NCBI GenBank assembly: GCA_021160085.1
Contig: JAGHDE010000105.1
Span: forward strand, 1-6,924
Source: Pseudomonadota bacterium
Lineage (GTDB): Bacteria > Desulfobacterota > WTBG01 > JAGOGO01
Direction: 5' to 3'
Length of the DNA: 6,924 bases
The notes under the pieces were generated by a model. It saw only the letters and a list, made by a program, of their open reading frames with translations. It made no database searches and had not been told where the DNA came from. Shown piece by piece: positions 1-5,327 of this stretch. The position numbers and the translations under genes were made by a program. Within the stretch, counting starts at the first letter, position 1. Every line of letters begins with the position of its first letter.

Positions 1-28
1 CAAGTCACCGCACAAGTCACCGCACAAG
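1..28 (+). repeat. 12-bp direct tandem repeat (two copies plus partial third) at left edge
   Basis: The unit caagtcaccgca occurs at 1-12 and 13-24 without mismatch, and a third copy begins (caag, 25-28) before diverging. The unit is in frame and encodes QVTA, so copy-number change would keep the frame. The array is cut by the left edge and may be longer. Short repeats of this kind are familiar in the linker before the winged-helix tail of this regulator family. Confidence 0.85.
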
Positions 29-234
29 ATGAAAGGGTACAGAGAATCCTCGAGTTTTGCCAGATCCCCCGGGCCAGGGAAGAAATCCAGACCTTTATCA
101 AGATAAAGGATAGAGAATATTTTAGGAAAAACTTTCTCCAACCTTTATTAAAACAAGGTCTTTTGAAGCCGACAATTCCAGATAAACCGACAAGCTCAAG
201 ACAAAAATACTATGCAAACAAAGAGAAAAAATAA
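1..234 (+). CDS. C-terminal fragment of a RecG-like/AlbA_2-type putative transcriptional regulator (5' end outside window)
   Basis: An open frame enters from the left edge and ends at TAA 232-234, giving 77 residues. It begins QVTAQVTAQDERVQRILEF and ends with a lysine-rich tail (YYANKEKK). The QVT-type repeat followed by a helix-rich segment with 'REEIQTFIKIKDREYFRKNF' and 'LQPLLKQGLL' matches, from memory, the winged-helix tail of proteins annotated as RecG-like helicase C-terminal or AlbA_2-domain transcriptional regulators, and of some Fic-family proteins. The N-terminal part that would show an ATP-binding or AlbA domain lies outside the window, so the molecular role cannot be fixed; DNA binding by the tail is inferred. 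The next gene starts 126 bp downstream, so this gene is probably not in the same operon, although no terminator is visible. Fairly sure it is a real gene end, less sure of the family. Confidence 0.7.
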   Translation, partial: QVTAQVTAQDERVQRILEFCQIPRAREEIQTFIKIKDREYFRKNFLQPLLKQGLLKPTIPDKPTSSRQKYYANKEKK

Positions 235-349
235 GATGAGCAACACCGCAAACATCGTAATTAGAATCAGGGACGGGTTCAGTTTTATTACTGAAAGCCT
301 TTAAATGCGAAGTCCATCCTTTGGGGAATAAAAAAAATAAAGAATTGAC

Positions 350-355
350 AGGGGA
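350..355 (+). promoter_or_regulatory. Ribosome-binding site for the DUF6125-like gene
   Basis: The purine run AGGGGA lies 5 bases before ATG 361. It decides between ATG 361 and an out-of-frame ATG at 357 that is too close to it. Confidence 0.6.
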
Positions 356-360
356 AATGT

Positions 361-855
361 ATGGACCCACAGATATTAAGTGAGTATTTCAAAAAATGTT
401 TTCTTGCCGTGGATGGTCTCTGGTTTATGATGTTGGAAAAAACAGACTCATTTGATAAGGCCCTTGAGGTTGATCGCCGGGTATGGGAAATACTGCCAAA
501 GATACAGGCCCGGAAGATAAAAGAGTTGTTGAAGGTGGAAACTGCCACCGAGGAAGATTTGATAAGCGCCCTCAGGTTCAAGCTAAATGCTGAAGATTTT
601 GTGAGTGAAATTTGGAAGAAAGATTTACAAATTAATGTTATAATCAAAAAATGTCCCTGGTTCGCCTTGTTGAAAAAATCGAATCGAGAGCATCTGGCAG
701 AAAAAATCGGTGTTGCAATATGCTCTGTCGAGTATAGTGTCTTTGTCGGAGAATTTAGGAAAGATGTGGATTTTGAGGTAATGTCGCGGCAGTGTTCCGG
801 AGATGAGGTTTGTTCATTTGTGTTTAAATTAAAAACAAATCAGAATAAAGCTTAG
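361..855 (+). CDS. DUF6125-like protein (related to L-2-amino-thiazoline-4-carboxylic acid hydrolase / V4R-like fold)
   Basis: A complete 164-residue soluble protein with no signal peptide or membrane segment, so probably cytoplasmic. The N-terminal stretch 'VDGLWFMMLEK' (17-27) followed by 'ALEVDRRVWEILPKIQARKIKEL' spaced over 34-57 fits proteins annotated as DUF6125. The second half has KKCPW (96-100), a second Cys at 121 in a helix (IGVAICSVEY), and a terminal C-x5-C element (C145 and C151, QCSGDEVCSFVF). That ending resembles the C-terminal metal- or ligand-binding part of ATC hydrolase and V4R domains. The four cysteines could bind a metal, but this is inferred. The start is ATG 361 with AGGGGA just upstream. 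It lies 12 bp before amrS on the same strand, which suggests co-transcription and possibly a linked role in radical or redox chemistry. No biochemical function is known to me for DUF6125; the family call is from recalled motif patterns only. Confidence 0.8.
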   Translation: MDPQILSEYFKKCFLAVDGLWFMMLEKTDSFDKALEVDRRVWEILPKIQARKIKELLKVETATEEDLISALRFKLNAEDFVSEIWKKDLQINVIIKKCPWFALLKKSNREHLAEKIGVAICSVEYSVFVGEFRKDVDFEVMSRQCSGDEVCSFVFKLKTNQNKA

Positions 856-867
856 CGAGAAACACCA

Positions 868-1881
868 ATGAAAGAAGCCATGTTTTACCAGAAAAAGGAT
901 GAGGGGTCGGTTCAGTGTGGGCTCTGCAACCATCGCTGTGTTATTAAGGAGGGGAAAAGGGGGGTGTGTGGGGTGCGGGAGAACAGGGAGGGCATTCTTT
1001 ACAGTCTGGTCTATGGCAGATGTATCTCTCAAAGCGTTGATCCCATTGAAAAGAAGCCCTTATACCATTTCCATCCGGGCTCAGAATCATTTTCTGTTGC
1101 CACGGCAGGCTGTAATTTTCAATGCAAGCACTGCCAGAATTACAGTATTTCCCAGATGCCCCGGGACCAAAAAAAGATAACAGGAGCTGATGTCCCTCCG
1201 CAGAAGATCGTGGAGGCCGCAAAATTTTATAATTGCGCTTCCATTGCCTATACGTACACTGAACCCACTATCTATTATGAATACGCTTATGATATCGCGG
1301 TATTGGCGCACGAAGAAAAGATCAAAAATGTTTTTGTTACCAATGGATACATCACCCCGGAAGCACTCCGGCAGATTCAGCCATATCTTGATGGTGCCAA
1401 CGTAGACCTTAAAAGTTTTTCCGATGAATTTTACCGGAAAATCTGCGGAGCAAGCCTGCAACCGGTTTTAGATTCTCTGATGTTTTATAAAGAATTAGAG
1501 ATCTGGTTGGAAATTACTACCCTGATAATACCTGGATATAATGATTCGGCTGAAGAGCTGAAAAAAATCGCGGAGTTTATTTACAGCCTGGGGGCAGAGA
1601 CGCCCTGGCATATTTCCGCTTATTATCCAACCTATAAACTTACTGATCAACCCCGAACCTCAGTTCAATCCCTGCGACGGGCGCGGGAGATCGGACTTGA
1701 AACTGGTCTCCGGTATGTTTATGAAGGGAATATTCCCGGAGAAAAGGGAGAAAACACGTATTGTTATTCATGTGGGAGTCTTCTTATCGAACGATCCGGA
1801 TTTAGTATATCTCAGTATCAAATAACAGACGCAAAGTGTCCTGAGTGCGGTGCAAAAATAGATGGAATAGGGTTGTCCTGA
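868..1881 (+). CDS. amrS: AmmeMemoRadiSam system radical SAM enzyme AmrS
   Basis: A complete 337-residue cytoplasmic radical SAM enzyme. The SAM-cleaving [4Fe-4S] cluster is expected at C82-x3-C86-x2-C89 (GCNFQCKHCQNYSISQ), here in the usual AmrS/PflA-like setting. Other recognisable blocks are YTYTEPTIYYEY (128-139), VTNGY (157-161), DLKSF (180-184), IIPGYND (220-226), WHISAYYP (247-254) and YEGNIPG (285-291). An N-terminal Cys set (C17, C20, C24, C34) precedes the core, and a C-terminal ribbon-like pair of CxxC motifs (C299/C302 and C324/C327) ends the protein; these may hold an extra cluster or zinc. Length is normal for the family. ATG 868 gives the typical MKEA-FY beginning; a weak GAGA (857-860) precedes it. 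The family is named for its association with Memo and AMMECR1 proteins, neither of which is in the window. The substrate is not established to my knowledge. It was formerly often annotated as a pyruvate formate-lyase-activating enzyme. Confidence 0.93.
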   Translation: MKEAMFYQKKDEGSVQCGLCNHRCVIKEGKRGVCGVRENREGILYSLVYGRCISQSVDPIEKKPLYHFHPGSESFSVATAGCNFQCKHCQNYSISQMPRDQKKITGADVPPQKIVEAAKFYNCASIAYTYTEPTIYYEYAYDIAVLAHEEKIKNVFVTNGYITPEALRQIQPYLDGANVDLKSFSDEFYRKICGASLQPVLDSLMFYKELEIWLEITTLIIPGYNDSAEELKKIAEFIYSLGAETPWHISAYYPTYKLTDQPRTSVQSLRRAREIGLETGLRYVYEGNIPGEKGENTYCYSCGSLLIERSGFSISQYQITDAKCPECGAKIDGIGLS

Positions 1882-1884
1882 ACA

Positions 1885-2010
1885 ATGAAGAATCTAATGA
1901 TAAGAATTATTTTTTTCCCCTGGTTTTTTCTTTGCTGGGTGTGGAAAAAAAAAGACAGTATTGTTGAGTGGTTTTCTGTTAACTGGGCTGTTGGCAGTAG
2001 TACTTCTTAG
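1885..2010 (+). other. Short frame that may be the true 5' end of the PBP gene, broken at an A9 run
   Basis: ATG 1885 lies three bases after the amrS stop and opens a 41-codon frame ending at TAG 2008-2010. Its first 23 codons encode MKNLMIRIIFFPWFFLCWVW followed by KKK, a basic-hydrophobic-basic leader typical of a membrane protein start. The three lysines are encoded by nine consecutive A's (1945-1953). After that run the frame gives an unconvincing peptide, while the PBP frame continues as KKKTVLLSGFLLTGLL. Removing one A would fuse the two into a 1132-residue PBP. It could instead be a chance ORF, or a slippage-controlled leader. No strong ribosome-binding site precedes ATG 1885 (GGG at 1870-1872 is the best seen), but coupling to amrS translation is plausible. 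Confidence 0.4.
1945..1953 (+). other. Homopolymer run of nine A's at the PBP 5' end
   Basis: Nine consecutive A's separate the frame of ATG 1885 from the PBP frame, which differ by +1. A classical -1 ribosomal slip here would meet TGA at 1965-1967, so it would not yield the PBP. Loss of one A, in the DNA, the transcript or the assembly, would. Confidence 0.8.
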
Positions 2011-5000
2011 CGGGATGTACTATTATTTTATCCTCAAGCATCCCGGAAAAGAGTTTTCTCGGGAGGCGATAATCAACTCTTTGTCAGTAGAGACTCCGGT
2101 CTATTATGATGATGGAGAGAGTCTTATGGGGGTCTTTTTTGAGAATGAACATCGGATGTATATTGAATACGAAGAAATTCCTAAAGACTTTGTAAATGCA
2201 CTTATTGCTGCTGAGGACAAGAATTTTTTCAGCCATCCGGGCATAGACCCTCTGGCTATTTTACGGGCTTTCTATGTAAATTTTCGGGCCAATAAGATCG
2301 TTCAGGGGGGAAGCACCCTGAGTCAACAAACAGCGAAGAACGTTTTCAAGAGGGAAGGGCGTACCTTTCGGGCTAAATTTAATGAGTTGATTCAAACCCT
2401 GAAACTCGAGGCTCATTATTCCAAAAAAGAGATTATAGAATTTTTCAGCAATCAGTTTTATGTCAGTGGAACTGGCCGGGGATTGGGGATAGCCGCAAAA
2501 TATTTTTTTGACAAGTCTGTAGATCAATTGACCCTTCTTGAATGCGCTTTTATTGCCGGATCTGTCCGGGCTCCCAACAAATATAACCCTCTTATTCAGG
2601 CTGACCCTGAGAAAGAAAGAAAGACCCTTTGTCGTGCAATAGAAAGAAAAAATTATGTTTTAGCTAACATGTTTTACCTTAGGATGATTTCTCTCTCCCA
2701 GTACAGAGAGTTGGTACGGGCATCTATCCCCTTCAAAAAGGGAAAGATATATTATCAGCTCAATGTTATTATGGATTACATCAGGGAACAACTTCAGTCG
2801 GAGCCGTTCCAGGAAATCTTAAATGAGCAGGGTATAAGCAATATTGCCACTTCCGGAATAAAAATCTATACTACCATCAATAAAGATTTACAGGAAGCCA
2901 ACCTTCGCATTATGCGCAAAAATCTTTCTCAGATCGAGACGCTTGTCACGGGCTATGATAGAGAGACGGTTCAATTGCGTTATGCTCAGTTGAATATTTC
3001 CGAAGGCAAAAAAATAGAAATTGGGCAATTTGTTTTCGGCAAAGTTGAGAAAATTACAAAGGGGGACAGACCGAGTATATTGGTGAAGGTGGAAAACAGT
3101 TTTTGCAAAGTGGACTATAAAGGATTGATAAATCTGGTTGTTCCTTTCAAAAAATCAAAGAGCGGTGTCTGGGCAGATCCATCTCCCCGGGATATGGAGA
3201 AATTCTTAGCTCAGATTGAGGAAGGAGATCTTGTTTATGCTTTTGTTCGGGAAAAGTCCCTGGAAGAAGACCTCTTTTTGTTGGATTTGGAACAGAAATC
3301 CCGTCTGGAAGGAGCGCTGGTCATTCTTAATGAAGGAAAGATTGTATCCATGGTGGGGGGGGCTGAAAACAGTAATTTTAATCGGGCTGTTAGTGGTAAG
3401 CGCCAGTTGGGGTCCATTTTTAAACCGCTTTTATTTACAGCCGCTTTACAGTTAGGATGGAACATCCTTGATCCTCTGGAAAACAAACGGGATGTTTTTG
3501 TTTTTCAGGATCAGTTTTATTTTCCCCGTCCTGATCATGAGAGCCCGCATCCTAAGGTTTCTTTGGCCTGGGCGGGGGTAAAATCTGAGAACGTGGCTTC
3601 TGTCTGGCTTCTTTATCACCTCTTTGATCAGTTGTCTTTTACACAATTTAAAAAAGTTGCGGAGACAGTAGATTTGTCACCCCGTGAGAATGAAAATTAC
3701 CGTGATTTTCAAAGAAGAATCAGAGACTCATGGGGGATTATAGTAACCGAGAAGTCCCTTAAAGAGTCAGCTTTCAAGGCTGCTCAAGAAGAAATTGTAA
3801 CGGACCTGATTTTTTCAGGGAGTACCCGGGAATCCCAATCCCTCAAATTTTTGAAGTATGGGGTTGGTTTTGATAACTACCGAGAATTTTTCCTTGAGGA
3901 AAAAGAAAGTCTCCTTGAGGAAAAAGAGAGCCTGGAGATTGAGGAGGAAATTGATCCCTCTTTGCTTCAGGAGTATGATATAAGGGAAGATATTTTAAAG
4001 AAGCATTTTCTTCGTTACAGCAGCCTTAATTCCCAGATGTTGCAAGAATGGGAATATTTGAAAGATGCGTTTCTCTTTTTCGGTTTTGACTCTGATAAGG
4101 TTGCCGATAATATGCTTGCCAATTTTTATACTGGTTTTGTGGATGGGAAAAAGGTAATAGCCTATGGAGAAGATTTATCCGAAGAAGAGTTTGTTCCTTT
4201 AACTTATTACCAGGCATACAATCTCTTTAAAAAAGAAGCGAGGAAGGAGCTTCCTTTTTCTTCACCTTATCCCGAGGATGTTCTCATTGAGGGGGAAATT
4301 CACTCTTCGGTTCTATCCGATCTGAATCAATCCCTTGAAAAAGAATTAACCAAACTGAAAAAGCATGCTCCTTATGAATTGATTTCTCTTTGGAAAAACA
4401 GAGAGTATCGAATCTTGGTAGGGTTGCTTTATATGGTAAGGCTTTGTGAAACGATGGGAATTGAAACTCCTTTAAAACCGGTTCTTTCCTTCCCCCTGGG
4501 CCCGAATGCGGTTAGCCTTTTGGAAATCTCCCAGGCCTACTCCACGTTTTTAGAAGGAAAGCGGTACAATGATAACAGAAGCCTTTATAACAACAGCTCC
4601 ATTGTTATTGATCGGATTGTAGATTGCCGGGGAGAAGAGATTTATCGCTTTGTTCCCCAGGAGAGCCAGGTGCTTGATAGCCATGTTGTTAATATGGTGA
4701 CTGAAATTTTGAAAAATGTTGTGATTTATGGAACCGGAAGGAAGGCTAAAAACAGAGTAAAAATGGAGTTGGAACTTGGTGTAAAGGGCCGACGATTAGG
4801 TATCAACCTGCCTACTCTGGGAAAGACCGGGACAGCAAATGAGTATAGTAATTCCAGCTACATCGGTTTTGTTCCGGCTTTTTTGGAAGGGAGTACACAG
4901 TTGGCGCTTCAGAATGCTTTTGTGGTAGCAGCGTATGTTGGCTACGACGATAATACCCCGATGGAGAACGATCATGTTCGGATATTCGGAGCTTCAGGAG

Positions 5001-5284
5001 CATTGCCAATCTGGATTGATGTGGCAAACGAGATTGTGCAGAATTCTGTTTTTCAGCGCTCAATTGATCCTGTTGATTTTGCTTTTCTTCCCCAAAATCG
5101 ATTATCCTTATCTCAACCTGCGGATACAATCCTGGTTCCCATAGATAAGGGGAGTGGACTGCCTTTATCCTTAGATGCATATTTAGAAGAAGAAAAGCCC
5201 ATAGTTGCTTTGTATTCTTATGGTCAAAGAAGGGGCAGCTTTTTTAAACCGAGGAGATTTTTCAGCCCATTAAATAGTAAGTAA
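1961..5284 (+). CDS. Bifunctional class A penicillin-binding protein (GT51 glycosyltransferase plus transpeptidase) with a large insert
   Basis: An 1107-residue inner-membrane enzyme that would polymerise lipid II into glycan strands and cross-link the peptides in the periplasm. Residues 2-24 form the single membrane anchor. The GT51 domain (about 48-230) shows the catalytic EDKNFFSHPGID (85-96, E85), GGSTLSQQTAKN (116-127), the NEL segment around 141-143 and YVSGTGRGLGIAAKYFF (167-183). An OB-like linker follows at about 350-440. The transpeptidase domain has S485-I-F-K488 (SxxK), S542-E-N544 (SxN) and K955-T-G-T958 (KTG), so the active site appears complete. Between SxN and the LSFPLGPNAVSLLEISQAY block (842-860) lie about 300 residues, roughly 200-250 more than usual, with an acidic repeat. 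The C-terminus is basic (QRRGSFFKPRR). The only start in frame before the anchor is TTG 1961 or 1964, without a good ribosome-binding site; ATG 2015 would remove the anchor. The real start may be ATG 1885 (see separate entry). It looks closest to the long Desulfobacterota-type PBPs, from memory. E. coli PBP1A and PBP1B are shorter. Confidence 0.93.
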   Translation: MLSGFLLTGLLAVVLLSGMYYYFILKHPGKEFSREAIINSLSVETPVYYDDGESLMGVFFENEHRMYIEYEEIPKDFVNALIAAEDKNFFSHPGIDPLAILRAFYVNFRANKIVQGGSTLSQQTAKNVFKREGRTFRAKFNELIQTLKLEAHYSKKEIIEFFSNQFYVSGTGRGLGIAAKYFFDKSVDQLTLLECAFIAGSVRAPNKYNPLIQADPEKERKTLCRAIERKNYVLANMFYLRMISLSQYRELVRASIPFKKGKIYYQLNVIMDYIREQLQSEPFQEILNEQGISNIATSGIKIYTTINKDLQEANLRIMRKNLSQIETLVTGYDRETVQLRYAQLNISEGKKIEIGQFVFGKVEKITKGDRPSILVKVENSFCKVDYKGLINLVVPFKKSKSGVWADPSPRDMEKFLAQIEEGDLVYAFVREKSLEEDLFLLDLEQKSRLEGALVILNEGKIVSMVGGAENSNFNRAVSGKRQLGSIFKPLLFTAALQLGWNILDPLENKRDVFVFQDQFYFPRPDHESPHPKVSLAWAGVKSENVASVWLLYHLFDQLSFTQFKKVAETVDLSPRENENYRDFQRRIRDSWGIIVTEKSLKESAFKAAQEEIVTDLIFSGSTRESQSLKFLKYGVGFDNYREFFLEEKESLLEEKESLEIEEEIDPSLLQEYDIREDILKKHFLRYSSLNSQMLQEWEYLKDAFLFFGFDSDKVADNMLANFYTGFVDGKKVIAYGEDLSEEEFVPLTYYQAYNLFKKEARKELPFSSPYPEDVLIEGEIHSSVLSDLNQSLEKELTKLKKHAPYELISLWKNREYRILVGLLYMVRLCETMGIETPLKPVLSFPLGPNAVSLLEISQAYSTFLEGKRYNDNRSLYNNSSIVIDRIVDCRGEEIYRFVPQESQVLDSHVVNMVTEILKNVVIYGTGRKAKNRVKMELELGVKGRRLGINLPTLGKTGTANEYSNSSYIGFVPAFLEGSTQLALQNAFVVAAYVGYDDNTPMENDHVRIFGASGALPIWIDVANEIVQNSVFQRSIDPVDFAFLPQNRLSLSQPADTILVPIDKGSGLPLSLDAYLEEEKPIVALYSYGQRRGSFFKPRRFFSPLNSK
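3638..4405 (+). other. Insert region within the PBP transpeptidase domain (about residues 560-815)
   Basis: This segment of the PBP gene lies between the SxN motif and the block that normally follows it closely. It is largely helical and charged by eye, with RDFQRRIRDSWGIIV (581-595), an acidic repeat at 644-664, and a helix pair around SVLSDLNQSLEKELTKLKK (783-801). It shows no catalytic motif I recognise and no transmembrane stretch, so it should sit in the periplasm. Boundaries are approximate. I recall similar segments in long deltaproteobacterial PBPs, so it is probably a subfamily trait and not a recent insertion; a partner-docking role is inferred. Confidence 0.6.
3891..3932 (+). repeat. 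Two tandem 21-bp repeats inside the PBP gene
   Basis: Copies at 3891-3911 and 3912-3932 start tccttgaggaaaaag and differ at 2 of 21 positions. In frame they encode a doubled LEEKESL element, giving an acidic, probably helical stretch in the middle of the transpeptidase insert. The unit length keeps the reading frame, so this looks like a recent in-frame duplication in a tolerant surface region. Confidence 0.85.
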
Positions 5285-5312
5285 TAGGCTTACTCACGCT
5301 TCTCAATAAACA

Positions 5313-5316
5313 GAGG
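5313..5316 (+). promoter_or_regulatory. Likely ribosome-binding site for the lipoprotein gene
   Basis: GAGG lies 11 bases before ATG 5328, slightly long but usable. The alternative in-frame ATG 5340 has AAGG directly abutting it, with no spacer, so ATG 5328 is preferred. Confidence 0.45.
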
Positions 5317-5327
5317 TAGAACAAAGA

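Noticed and set aside
278..295. Weak hairpin (TTCAG / CTGAA, 8-base loop) after the first gene, a possible terminator
   Set aside because: The stem is only 5 bp, AT-rich, and is not followed by a run of T's.
345..350. Perfect TTGACA, a possible -35 promoter element before the DUF6125-like gene
   Set aside because: It is only 10 bases before ATG 361. The -10 position at normal spacing would fall inside the coding sequence and reads cacaga, so no matching -10 box exists.
639..644. Perfect TATAAT
   Set aside because: It lies within the DUF6125-like coding region and has no -35 box at suitable spacing.
1087..1461. Antisense open frame of 124 codons opposite amrS
   Set aside because: It is opposite the conserved radical SAM core and shows no recognisable domain.
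4812..5180. Antisense open frame of 122 codons opposite the PBP
   Set aside because: It lies opposite the conserved KTGT-containing end of the PBP, its product has no recognisable domain, and its composition looks like a shadow of the sense frame.
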